Of a stretch of DNA of 64,000 bases, positions 36,923 to 48,600 are shown in pieces. This stretch comes from Cryptomeria japonica (taxonomy: Eukaryota; Streptophyta; Pinopsida; Cupressales; Cupressaceae): contig NC_081414.1 of NCBI RefSeq assembly GCF_030272615.1, positions 235,639,733 through 235,703,732 of the forward strand. The letters run 5' to 3'. The notes under the pieces are model-generated. The model saw only the letters and a program-made list of their open reading frames with translations, was not told the DNA's origin and made no database searches. The position numbers and the translations under genes are program-made. Numbering within the stretch: the first letter of the stretch is position 1; each line of letters starts with the position of its first letter.

Positions 36923-37344
36923 AATGGCAAAATGTTTCGAACCCTCGGTTTACATCGGAAAAAGACCTAACCGGTGTGTGATACCTGTCTTGTGACAGAA
37001 AACCAGAAACGGTAAAAGGTAAATTAGGGTTTACGCCCTAATAGTGGAGCATTAATTATGGTAGGTGAGAAATATGTTTAAAAGGAACGTTCAAATCATT
37101 TCTCACTATCATTTTTCAGAGCGAAGAAGGTTTTCAAGTGCAGAGCGACGATAAAGTGATTTGTGTTGCGATTCAGAGAAAGTTGGAAACCTTGAAGGAG
37201 ATTCAAAAGCAAATTGCAAATCGTCGAGAAGAACTCAAAATGGTGATTTTGCAACCGACGAAGTGTGAGGTGAAGGAGAATCTGAAAGTCTTAAATTCAC
37301 GACTTTCAAAGGGTATTTCTCAAGTTTTTTTTTAAGTTTCTATC

Positions 37345-40300
37345 ATGGCTTCCGCATCTTATACCAGTTCTAGTGCATCTATCGAATCTACAAGCTTTAT
37401 TCAACGCAAGTCTAAATATAATGCCTTGTCTCAAGTACCGGCTGGTGTTATAGTAGAAGAAGGAATCTCAGACTACATAGATTGCAAAATTGAAGACCTA
37501 GGGTCTCTAGCTATCCACTCGCAGCTAGGTTTATTTTGTGGAAAAGATAAGAAGATCAGACTGGAGTATAGCATTTTGGAGAAGAAGAAACTTCACAACG
37601 CGGTCTACTTCCTGGAGGATTTCATAGATGACCATATTAGAATCATCCTGAGCAGAGTTCATGGTGACAAGATGTACCTAGAGAGAACACATGATATAAC
37701 TCCTCAAGCTATTCATGTCGTCACTGGTTTTTGCAATATAGGGAATGTGCCAGCCCTAAGGAAGGTCAGCAAGATGGAAATGTCCAAGCTCACTAGTTTA
37801 GTGAGCGACTCACGAGGAATGACTATTAATTCCATCAAGGATGACCTCGTGAAGTATGCGTGCATGGTGATTGGATACCGGACATTCTCAGCCAGCAGAA
37901 TTAACTCTATATCTACTGCAGTGGTAAATGTCGCTTACCGAATGATCAAGGAAGATGCATCATTCAACCTCTGCACTGGTATGCATAGGCAACTCATGTT
38001 GAATCTAAAATCAATCAAACAGGATAATGCATTGAAGTTAAAGTTTGGTCAGCTACTGGTCGGATTATTCTTTTATTTCCAAGGTTACTTCCCAGGAGTG
38101 GGAGACATTCAATGGTATGCGGACCAACTGGTTACCAAGCAGATCAAAGAAAGTCTGCAAGCAGTCAGAACTGGCTACCCTGATGTTCTGAACAAGTACT
38201 TTGATGATTTCAGAAGCAAGATGAGCCTAAGGATGAGAATATCAGGAGATATTGTCAATAAATATGAAGACGATATCTGTTTCACCATTAAAGTGGATCG
38301 ATGCATAATGGAGGCTATTGAGCCCAGAGAGGAAGAAGTGGAGCCAATGGGCTATGAGGTGATGTATGATATGTTGAACGGGTATGCATCTACCCTAATT
38401 ACCTCACCCCTAGATCCCAAGGCAAAAAGAACCGGTACCTACCTAGAAAGGGTAACACCTGTTGAGGAACCCGAAGCAAAGAAAGGAAAAGAACCTTCAG
38501 TGAAGAAGGCAAAGGAAGTTCCTTTGGCATCAGCACTGGTAACGACAACCAGACCCAAAGTGACCAAGTGGTCACCTGTGAAGAAGAAACCAGAAGCGGC
38601 ACCTGCCAAAGTCTTCGAGAGGAAGAGGAAGACAAGGAATACCTCACCGGACTCAGAAGAAACTATGTCTGAGGAAAAAACTAAGAAGACAAGACAAGCA
38701 AAGAAAAAGACAAAGAATGAACCGACATCATCTGCACAGGTAAATATTGACATCTCTTCCTATAAACCTTTGACACATTGTCAAAGAACAATAAAGAATA
38801 TTAGGAGAAAATTGCTACATGATTTAGTAGATTACTTTGATGATTTTAGTGATGAGGAAAAGGAAGAGGTAGAACAGGAGATTATTAAGTATTTGTGCAC
38901 CTATGACCAGTCACCCTCAGAGATTAAATCTCAGACACCGGATTCTTTATACAAGTCATTAGATAATAAATGGCACATTGCCATAGAGAAGGAACAGGAA
39001 ATTAGGGAGAAAGTTTTTGCACAGTACTTTCCCGACCTGTCAAATTCTGAGTTATTTGATATTATTGACCAAAATAAAGGACTCTTCTTCACTAGAAGAA
39101 GAAGACTCTGGCTGTTAGAAGGAAGAGTTGATGATGTCGAAAAGGACACTCATTAGTATATGATAACCACTGTTCATTCTTACAAAGTGCTTCAAGATAG
39201 CAAGAATGTTGAACAAGAACCGGTAGTCACAACACCGGATGAAGTGTTTGATGATGAAGGAAATCCGGTTGTTGAACCAATTGACACTATTGATGTCGAT
39301 GCTCTGGATGTAGAGGATGTTACTCAGGAAACACCATCTAAGGGAACAAGACAGGAGCAACAGGTTGAATAGGCTGATATGCAAGTCGAGGATAGACAGG
39401 AAGCGACAAAGGAACAAGCAAAGGAGAAGAAAAAGGATGAAGATGAGAAGAAGCGGAAAGAGGAGGAAAAGAAAAAAGAAGAAGAGGAGAAAACAAAAAA
39501 AGAGGAAGAGGAGAAGAAGAAAGAAGAAGAAGAAAAGAAGAGGAAAGAAGAGGAAAGAAGATGAAGAAAAGAAGAAGAAAGAAGAAGCAGAGAAGAAGAA
39601 GAAGGAAGAGGAAGACAAAGAAGAGGAGAAGCGGAAGGAAGCTGAAAGAAAGAAGGTAGAGGAAGACAAAGCAGAGGAGAAGAGGATAGAAGCTGAGAAG
39701 AAAAAGGCTGAGGAGGACAAAGAAGAGGAGAAGAGGAGAGAAGTGGAGAAGAAAAAGGAAAAGGAGGTTAAGGAAGAAGAGAAGAGGAGAGAAGAAGAAA
39801 AGAAGAAAGCTGAAGAAGACAAGGAAAGAGAAGTGGCAAAGAGCACCCAGATGGAGACTCCAAAGGCAACCAGTAGTCAAGCCAAACCGGCTGACCTCAC
39901 CTGTCCTATCAACCTCCAGTCTGCAAGTGAAATGGAGCTGATGCAGAGCATCAAGGTTGCTCAAGAACGCCTTGAAGTCATACGGAGGCAAAAGGAGCAA
40001 GATGTGATCCAAGCGGCGGTGGACACTCTTACTGGTTTGATACCCGGTACAAACCTTCCCAACACTGAATCATCACTGGCTAAACTAAAGCTCCTATGCA
40101 CAGTAGTGGATGATCAGGTGCAGAGCCTAGAAGAAGTAGCAGAAGCAAATGCAAAGAAAGAGCATCAAAAGGCTTTCAACATTTCCCTGGTGAAGAAGCT
40201 TAATGAGCTCTGGTCTGAACTGCAAAAAGCACAGAAGGATATAAGGAATGCTCTAGATGAGGGGAATCTTCTACTTAGCAAGATTTGCCAACCCCATCTG

Positions 40301-40717
40301 TTATGTGACGATGTGCTTGCATAGAAGCAAAAGCTTCAATCTGATCTCTGGTCATATGTGAGCACCTTCAAGCTACCATATGACTCCTTTATAGCTTATG
40401 GGAAAACCATTCACCGGTTTCATATCTAGTCTACTAAATTAGAGCATGAGATCAGCACCCGGTCACGAGATTTGCAGGAGCTACAACCGATTCTACTCCC
40501 ACATCAGCAAATACTTTAGAAGTGCTATCTTAATCTGGATGCCTTAACGACGACACAAGAGATGAGCACAATAGACGCCATGGAAGAATGGGTCTCCCAG
40601 ATGCAGACAGAGAAAGAAGTAGCCACCTCCCTACTTGAGTCCTGGTCTTTATCTATGAAACAATTCTTGCAGGACTTTAAATCTGTTTTTGACAAGTTTT
40701 ATTCCTTATTGTCATAA
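37345..40717 (+). pseudogene. A ORF2: large conserved non-pol protein of unknown function
   Basis: Starts at ATG 37,345 (MASASYTSSSAS). The first ~330 residues are globular, with landmarks ILSRVHGDKMYLERTHDITP, VVTGF and LKFGQLLVGLFFYFQGYFPG. A basic Lys/Glu linker follows, then a helical block (SLDNKWHIAIEKEQEIREKV), a long purine-coded Glu/Lys coiled coil (about 39,420-39,840) and a C-terminal helical region. TAG stops stand at 39,154, 39,370, 40,322, 40,427 and 40,517, with one frameshift near 39,560; read through, the length is 3,373 nt. B has a homologue of 3,375 nt. The N-terminal half recalls plant Transposase_32/Athila-ORF1-like proteins, but I cannot name a function. No RT, integrase or protease motif is present. 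Confidence 0.75.
39420..39840 (+). repeat. Homopurine-rich tract coding the Glu/Lys coiled coil
   Basis: Over 400 bp the plus strand is nearly all A and G (GAAGAAGAGGAG-type units) with irregular codon-scale repetition. The large antisense open frames here are by-products of this bias. Confidence 0.9.
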
Positions 40718-41003
40718 ACTCTTATTCTTTTTTATACTAATGACACAGGAGAAGTATAAATTTTGTTGTTAGTCTGTAATAGTTTGTTGTCATTGTTGGA
40801 AAAGGGGCAGAAGTATAAATTTTGAAAGCTTTGATGTATACTTTCATGTTATTTCTGTTAAGAAGTAGTATACATTATATTTTCTGCAAAAGGAATAGTG
40901 TATATGCTTAGGGGGAGTAATTTTGATTCTGGCATATTTTTGTTGTAAAACACTTAGATGTCAAAATTTCCTAAGTGTTGCCATCAATGCCAAAGGGGGA
41001 GAT
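40718..41003 (+). other. A 3' untranslated region with polypurine tract
   Basis: Contains CTTAGGGGGAGTAA at about 40,908 and the terminal polypurine tract CAAAGGGGGAGAT at 40,991-41,003 abutting the LTR. No gene. Confidence 0.8.
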
Positions 41004-42142
41004 TGTTGGCAATTTTGATGTTTGATATTGTGATTGTCATTGATGGTCACACACTTGTCTTGAGATCACTTTTTGTTTGTGTGAGTTAAAGCTCAACCGG
41101 TATTTGTTCCAACCGGTATCATGTATTATAGTCTTTAGACTATTGATGTTTTGTAGAAAGTATTCACCAGTCTTAAGCGGCATGAAGACCCCAAGCGGTT
41201 CGAGGATCTCAAGCAGTACGAAGGAGAGAAGAGGCACAACACATATTTTCCAGTCTTCATTTTGTTAAACCGGCAATTGGTATTTTGGTTAAACCGGTAT
41301 TTTGTTTGAACCAGTAACACTCTGTGTTTAGTTACCAACCGGCATTTTGTGATGAGTTACCATCCACCAATTGTTTAGCAGTGCCGACACTTTGGCGGTG
41401 CATATTGTGTCGTGTTACCAAAAGTGTCCAGATACATTGAACCTAGGGAATTGTATTGTAATCCTATTGGACCGACATGAAATCAGATTCCTTTATAAGG
41501 ACATCATGTCTAGGGTTTTAGGTTGGTGTGTTTTGTTGTTGCTAGGGTTTAAGGTGGTTCATGAGTTTTTTGTGAAAGTGTTGAAGACTGAAGTAATGCT
41601 GGAATGCATTAGGAACGAGCTATCAAGGATCTAATCAATCAATCTGTGCTATTCAATAGATCATTCATTTGTTGATTACTCACATCTTCGACAAGTCTGA
41701 AGCCCTTAACCGGGTAGGCCTGAAAATCCTTTTGTAAAATCCTCTAACAAGGTGGTTCACATCCATGCATCTAAAATCCTCTAGCAAGGTAGTCTGTAAT
41801 CAGACTTATCTCCTAACAGAGATTGAGAATCCTAACAGGATCTATTCTGGTAAAGAACATTGTAAGATCTTAACCAGTCTGACCTTAACCGGTCTGGTTC
41901 AGATAGTTACTTGTGAGTTCCATCTCACCGTGGTTTTTCCCATTTGGGTTTCCATGTCAAAATCTTTTGTGTTATAGTGTTATTACTTCTATGGGTGAAT
42001 TCATTATTTTCTATTTGGTTTGCATGTGTGCTAACCGGTTTGTCTGCTAAATTGTTTTACCAGTTTACTCCTAGTCTAGCAAAGTGTTTTAGTGCAAAGA
42101 TTTTTGGCATACTAATTCACCCCCCCCTCTTAGTATTCATCA
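41004..42142 (+). repeat. 3' LTR of A
   Basis: 1,139 bp, near-identical to 34,435-35,582, ending TTAGTATTCATCA and followed by GGGTA. Confidence 0.95.
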
Positions 42143-42866
42143 GGGTAATTGCAGATCAATTAGCATAAGCACCACTACCAGATCAACAACCATTGTAGGT
42201 GAAATTTCCAGACATGGGTGTACTCACTACCACACCCAAAAATGGACCCTGTACTTTGATGGATCCTATACCCAACATGGATCGGGTGTTGACATCTTGT
42301 TCATCACTCCAGAAGGGCACACAATTCCAATATCCTATTGACTAATGTTTCCATGCACCAACAACATTGTTGAATATGAAGCTCTGGTAACAAGAATCAA
42401 AATGGAAGTGGAATGGAGAATCACATAATTAAGAGTCTATGGGGACTCTCAATTAGTTATCAATCAGATCAATGATGAATATCAGACAAAGGATGATAAG
42501 CTAATGTCGTACAATCGAATGGTGGATGATTTCAAACAGTACTTTGTACACATCACTTTTGAGCAAATACCAAGATCGGACAACAAAGTTGTCGATGCAA
42601 TGGCCACTATCGCTTCACTGCTGCAAATTCCAGATAAACAGAGTCGTTATGAGTTCTTGGTAGAGCAATTGTTTTCCCCAGCCTATGACAATTTCGTATC
42701 CCAAGTCATTTATGCCCTAACCGGTTTGTACTCACCTCTATATGGGACAATCTATGATTATCTCAAAAACAATACTCTCCCACCTGACCTATCTCGTAAC
42801 CAAAAACACAACTTCATTTGGCAAGCCACCCACCATACCTTAACCGCTGACACACTTTATCATTGA
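42143..42866 (+). pseudogene. G1 second (archaeal-type) RNase H
   Basis: After IADQLA, which rejoins the G1 frame cut by A, the second RNase H typical of Tat elements follows. Catalytic positions are all visible: LYFDGSYTQHGSGVDI (Asp), NIVEYEALV (Glu), VYGDSQLVINQI (Asp) and SDNKVVDAMA (Asp). Stops include a TAA in the IADQLA segment, one near 42,340 and one near 42,427. A well preserved 120-codon stretch runs 42,504-42,866 into the spacer before integrase. It would degrade the RNA strand during cDNA synthesis alongside the first RNase H. Confidence 0.85.
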
Positions 42867-43193
42867 GGTCTAGATGGTACTCTTCTTCAATTCCTCAATC
42901 ATAACGAATTTAACTCTACCTTACATGAGATTCTCGAGGGTATCTGTGGTATGCATTCAAGTGGTCCTACTCTCACCAAGAAACTTCTGAGAATGGGATA
43001 TTACTGGCTGACAATGGAGAGAGAGTCCTATCAATTTGCTAATAAATGCCCTGAATGTCAAATTCACTACAATCTTATCCATGCACCAACACAAGAGTTG
43101 CAACCATTCACCACATCTTGGCCTTTCTATCAATGGGGGCCTGATTTAGTAGGGAAAATTCATCCTTCTTCAAATGGACATAAGTTCATTATT
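42867..43193 (+). pseudogene. G1 integrase, N-terminal part only
   Basis: The zinc-binding HHCC domain is visible as GICGMHSSGPTLTKKLLRMG and ANKCPECQIHYN, followed by the first catalytic strand WGPDLVGKIHPSSNGHKFII. The reading stops matching right after HKFII, where G2 sequence begins. The rest of the catalytic core and the 3' LTR are not in the window. Confidence 0.8.
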
Positions 43194-43829
43194 TGCTTCA
43201 CCAATAGGAACAATAACTATAGCTAAAGTTTCAACCTGAAGTTTGGACATTCACTCTATGAATTTTTTATCTCCATAACTGAAGTTCATTTGTTTATCAA
43301 CCCAAGGACGTATTACTTGAAATGGGTCTGCACTATATATGCACTAAGTTCCTGTGATAGCTATTCTGCATTACTGCAGCAACTAAACCTATTTGAAATA
43401 AGCAAGTAAGAATTATAACAACTGAATGGTTATAGGAAAACTCTACATTAACATAAAACCCAATTAAAGAACTATTAACTAAGTCCAAAGCTGACAAACA
43501 AGAATTACTATGTTTTCTTTGGCTGCAGGAACAGTCACAACATCTGTTTCCAATGGCTACAAGAACAGTCAATTGCTAGAATGCCTACTGCAGTAGAAAG
43601 GGAAAGTAAATTCAATAAATGCACAGGAATACTCACCAAGTGGGGCCCCTTGGATGAGTGTATCCAGGATTCCAAAGATAGCTCTAAATACTTAGAATAG
43701 CATCACTTTATTCATTATTTTTCAAAGGTCGATACAACACATAGAATGAAAAAAAGCTAAAAATACTTTGCAACTTTATTTCTAAATCTTTTGTCTCTCT
43801 CTTTTCTAACCTCTGAGAAGAGGCGCAGA

Positions 43830-43843
43830 CTCTTATTTAATAG
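43830..43843 (-). promoter_or_regulatory. TATA-like box in the G2 LTR
   Basis: On the minus strand CTATTAAATAAGAG lies in the last fifth of the putative LTR, where a promoter is expected. Confidence 0.4.
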
Positions 43844-44121
43844 AAAACTATAACAACTTCCTAAAATATAGGTCACGCCGATGAAATGAGATGGAGAACA
43901 TTTATGACAGAGAACAGATAGAGTTAATCCACTGAAAATGTGGATCTCTACTAAACCGCAACCAAGAATATAGCATGGCGGTATTACAAGATTGATGTTT
44001 ACTGAAGATAGACATAAATGAGTCTTGTGTGCCCTGCTATTCCTTTGCCTCTCCTTATGCCCATTACTCTCTTTGTTGTTTTGAACTTTTAACTGCCCCT
44101 TGAATATCTCTAACTGCCTTC

Positions 44122-45314
44122 TGTTAGGTCCAACCATGAAAGCTAATGTACTGAGAGGGGAGGGGTGAATCAGTACATCAAAACTTTTCTTCAAAAACAA
44201 TCTTACTGATAAACATAAACTGTGTATAGTTGATCTCATAATATATAATGCTAAAACATAATCATAGAAATAACATCCATACACATTTCACTCCATAACA
44301 CAAATATTTTGGTTACGCAGAAACTCTTGGTTAGAGAGAAAAACTGTGGTGGGGATGGCACCCACAACTTCACTACTGCAATAATAAAGGTTGTTCGGTT
44401 AGAGCTACATGTTTAGCTATGTCTCATAGCTTACCCTGTTAGGAGTATCAAGATCTTTAGATCTACCTTGCTAAAGGATTTTACAAACACTTTTACAAAA
44501 TGTTGTACCTGGTTAAAGGCTTTACAATTTATAGACTTTGTTAGAGTCTTTTACCCTGTTAAAGGTTTCTAACACAACTCAAAATAATTCAATCAAAATC
44601 TTTACAAAATATCTGCAACTTTACATCTGAAATGTTATAGCAGACTCTATGTGCTCAATATGAAATTACCATGCTCATAGCATACCTTGGTAATTGATAG
44701 ATCAACTCGGTAACCTCTTCTGCATTCTCTGTCCCTTAAACTGTTTTCTGAAAATCTTCTCGATGACCTCTAAATATCTCTATTCAATCATCACATCTTA
44801 ACTTCTCTCAAGATTTTCATTTTCAACTCATCATCTTCCCTCTATATATTAGATACTCAAATCACTCTGTATATATATAGATCTCTGAGGTGGTGATCTT
44901 GTTCATACATCGATCATACAAACATGTTTTATCGAATGAATAAGCATAGAGATCATTCCATTGTATAAACTTCCTCAAAATCATACAAAATCTTTAAGTG
45001 CAATTCCCTATGTAATAATGGTTCCCTGTTCTCGAATCTTGTAACACTTTTCCACATATGTGTCCAGGTTCATTGAATCTGGTAACACGTTTCCACTCAG
45101 TTCAGATTAACTTGGTATACCTTCCTTGTTGCTCGGTAGACATAAGAACTTTACTCAGTACGTAGCTCGGTATTTCTCATCTCGGTGGCTGGCCTTTCTT
45201 TTGTAACTGACACCCTTAGTACTTACCGACTGAATATTTCGGTAGTATTAACCGACTAGAGTATATAGGATGAATTTGGACATAAAACTAATGACAACTT
45301 AGTAAATAGTAACA
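44122..45314 (-). repeat. 3' LTR of B
   Basis: 1,193 bp. Matches 50,917-52,107 end to end and is preceded on the minus strand by the polypurine tract. Confidence 0.95.
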
Positions 45315-45600
45315 ATCTCCCCTTTTGACATTAGTTTGGTATGTTTGACAAAACTCCTTTCAAAGTCATAACACAAAATCTATATACTTACAAAACTTGA
45401 CTGAAATGACCGTATGTACATTTGTTCAAATACATACTTCAAATACATACTCCCCTTATCAATATGTTGTACAAAACTTGATTTGCATGTTCCTGATCCT
45501 GATGTTCCATGCTCCCCCTGTCAATTTCATTTCAACACTCTGTAGATAGTATGAACTTTGTACTCTGTAGTACACTCCCCCTTTTTGACAAACATCAAAA
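45315..45600 (-). other. B 3' untranslated region with four polypurine-like tracts
   Basis: On the minus strand GTCAAAAAGGGGGAGT (45,574-45,589), GACAGGGGGAGC (about 45,511), GATAAGGGGAGT (45,449-45,460) and the terminal TGTCAAAAGGGGAGAT (45,315-45,330) follow one another between the ORF2 stop and the LTR. Confidence 0.8.
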
Positions 45601-48600
45601 CTAGTTAGCATTAGGTGGGGGCAACTGGTCAAAAATAGATTTATACTTAGTATGAGCATCTTTGAGAGCATTGGTAAGTGCATCCTTGACACTTTCCGTT
45701 AAAGAATTCTGAGCTGTAATATCAGTTAACAATGAAATCAGACCATCTAAAGTGCTTCCCTTTGCTTGTGTGGACAGTTGGGTAGCTCGGTTGATCTAAT
45801 CTTGTACTGATGACAGATGGGGAATAAATAATGTCTGAAGAGTCATAATATCCATCCTTATTTTGTGCTCTTCATTCCGAAGTTCTAACTGCCAAGCCAT
45901 AAGAGTTTGTAGCTTTGTATAAAAATTCTGAATAGAATTTGGCTCAGTAGTCAGTTTATTTGAGAGATCGGTAATCTCTTTTTCAATGACTTCGGTCTTA
46001 TGATTGATATCTTTAATAAAGAATGAAAATGTACATAACTTCTAGAATAAATAAATAATGTGCTTGAGTTGAGGGGATAACTCAGCAATGAATCCAACAA
46101 GCTTGACTTTACCTATAGCAATTGCTTTCAGCACTTCTTGAATCATCTTGGCAGTTAGCTCTTTTTCTTTTAATTTGCTAGGGTATTCTAATGCCTCTAC
46201 TCCTGATGTTTCCAATTGAGTGAGTAGTTCATCCAGTTGCATATGGATGGTAGCATCTTTACTTACAGTAGCTTCAGGTAGCATGTCTATCAATAATGCT
46301 TTAACCTTCTGAAGTACTCAGTTCTTCTTCTGAATAGCTATCTATTTTTCCTGTTCTGCTTTAGCTTTACAAAGCTCACCGAAGTCAATAAGTGCTTTCC
46401 CTTTTAGTTTTGAGATGTCAATATTCGGCAACACAATAGGCTTTGACAGATCTATCTTGAAACTATGCTTCTTTGCTTTCTTCCCTTTGGATGATGATGC
46501 CTTCACCGGTTGAATGAGTACAATGGCTTTGGAGGCTTGATCTTCCTTGGTATGTTGCTCGGTGGGAGCAACACTTTTGTTGGTTCCTAAAGCTTCTGTT
46601 GTATCCTTCAGTGTTTCCTTGCTTGGGGTTTTAGTGGCAATAGTTTCAGTGCTTGCAGGAGCTTGAGAAGTTTGCTCGCCTATGGCCTGAGAGGTAGATT
46701 CACCTTATGTAGCCTTTTGATCCTCTTTGCCTTGTTCTGTGTCCTGAGGTTTCTCGGTTGTCACTTGTTGAGTTACCGGAGGATGGGACTTAACTTGTTC
46801 CAAGATTGATTCACTTGATACCAGTTTGGCATAGGCATTTCCTTCTATCATTTCTTCTTCTTGTGCCTCAGTGTCCATGACATCCTCATCTAGTTGAATA
46901 GTTGAAGCAGGATCTTGCTCAGTGATGTCAACTATTTCCACTTCACCTTGAGGTTCTTCAGTCTAAATTCAAAAAATTTCTTGCCATTTTTCTTTAGTTT
47001 CCTTTTCTACTTCAAGATAAAGTCCATTCATCATTTTCAAGGCCCTTTGCTTTACTTGAAAATTTGTCTGGTAGTTTTTCAAATGATTTCTTATATCAGC
47101 TACTGACATGTCTGGAAAGAGATGTGCCAAAACTCTTTCTCTTATCTGCTTCTCCGAGTCCATAGCATATTTCCATCTGTTGTCAATATGAGAGTACAAT
47201 GCTTTTGGAAGAAAATCAGTTACTTCCAGTGGAACTACTCGGAATTTGAGAAGTGTACACACTACTGACTCTTCTATTTGCCTCTTCTCTTCTTATGTTC
47301 GGGAGTCATATTTTAAATACCTGAATGACCCAAATCCTCCATATTGTTTCAATTTTGCACAAAAATTGTCAACATTGTGTACATCTTCCTTTGTGCTTTT
47401 AACAATCTGAAATTTATTTGCATCTTCAGATTCTATCTCACTTGACTCCTTATTCAAAATCAGTCTTCTGGTCGACTTTCTATATGTCTTTATAACTTTA
47501 GGCAATTCAAGATTTTTTTGCCTCTTACCGGGTCACACTACAGATGATCTAGTGTTAGGTCACTTAACTGGTGGAGTTGGTGATACCTTAGTTGTATCCT
47601 GTTTCTTTCTTTTCAAAATTTTGCCCTTTGGCAACTCGGTGCTTAGAGTAATTGCTACTTCTTGAGCTTCAGATTCTTCCTCAATTGAAAGTTGATCATC
47701 TTTCCTACCTGTTGGCTTAGTAGGTGTGAAGGTAGAACCTTCTCCAATTTTTTCAGTTAAATCTTTGATCATTTTAGTGGCTTTTCTGGTAGCCTTTGGT
47801 ACTACTATGCTCATTTTTACCTTCTCTTTTACCTCTTCATAGGTACCATACCTGATCTCGGTCGAGTGCCTTGGAAGTGCCAAAAAGGCATCTATCTGTT
47901 GTTGAGTAATATCAAAATCAATCTCATAACCCATAGGCGGTAAAGATTGAGTTCTGGGTTCTACTGCATGGACATAACAGTAGTCAGTGTCCACTTCAAA
48001 ACATATAGTATCCTTATATTTTTCCACTAGCTGAGGTGGGATCCTGTACCTGTTATGCATCTTTTCCTAAAATTTGTTAAAGTAATCATCCATTATCTCA
48101 TTGAAATTATCACCTAGCTGATTGATAAAATCATTTATCTGATGGGTGATTGGTCGGTGTAATTCCCAAACAATGTTACCGATTGAAGGAAAGAACTTTT
48201 GAAAATAGAAGAACATGCACACTAAGAGTGATCCAAACTTTAGTGTGTTAGCAGTGTTATTCTTCTTAGGTTTCCTTATAGTGTTGAGATTTTCAAAAAG
48301 ATTCTTCAACAATACTTCACATAAATCAATTTTCATACCCTTTTTCACAATTTTATAGGCCAAATCCACAGCTGCACACAGTACACTGTTTTCTCTTGCC
48401 GACTGGAAGAAACAATAATCAATGACTCTAATTGCAAACTTTAGTTCTACATCTATTACATTATTCAACTTAAGACCTCTGCAATCAGACTCAACTCTGG
48501 TTAAAGTTATCAATTCCTTCTGTGAAATCATCTTCTGTGCTCGGGCATGGTCGAATATAGGGTATCCGGTTATTATGTGAATAATCTCCTTGGTGATCTT

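Larger units (their letters stand above)
34435..42142 (+). mobile_element. A: non-autonomous LTR retrotransposon (7.7 kb) with gag and a large second ORF, no pol
   Basis: LTRs of 1,148 and 1,139 bp, perfect 5-bp target duplication gggta, methionine-type primer site and polypurine tract AAAGGGGGAGAT directly before the right LTR. The termini are of copia type. The interior encodes Gag with CCHC knuckles (35,633-36,897) and a second ORF (37,345-40,717), with no protease, integrase or RT. It therefore depends on enzymes from another element. Element B has the same plan. Confidence 0.92.
24841..43193 (+). mobile_element. G1: Tat-type Ty3/gypsy retrotransposon, split by element A, 3' end lost
   Basis: Order: LTR, primer site, 3-kb leader, gag, protease, long linker, RT, RNase H, (element A), second RNase H, start of integrase. 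A duplicated RNase H after the normal one is diagnostic of the Tat lineage (including Ogre). The integrase reading breaks at about 43,193 where minus-strand G2 sequence begins. Without A the preserved part is about 10.6 kb. The 3' LTR is not visible. Confidence 0.85.

Noticed and set aside
39115-40012. Large minus-strand open frames (Phe/Ser/Leu-rich)
   Set aside because: They are the antisense of the Glu/Lys-coding homopurine tract of A ORF2.
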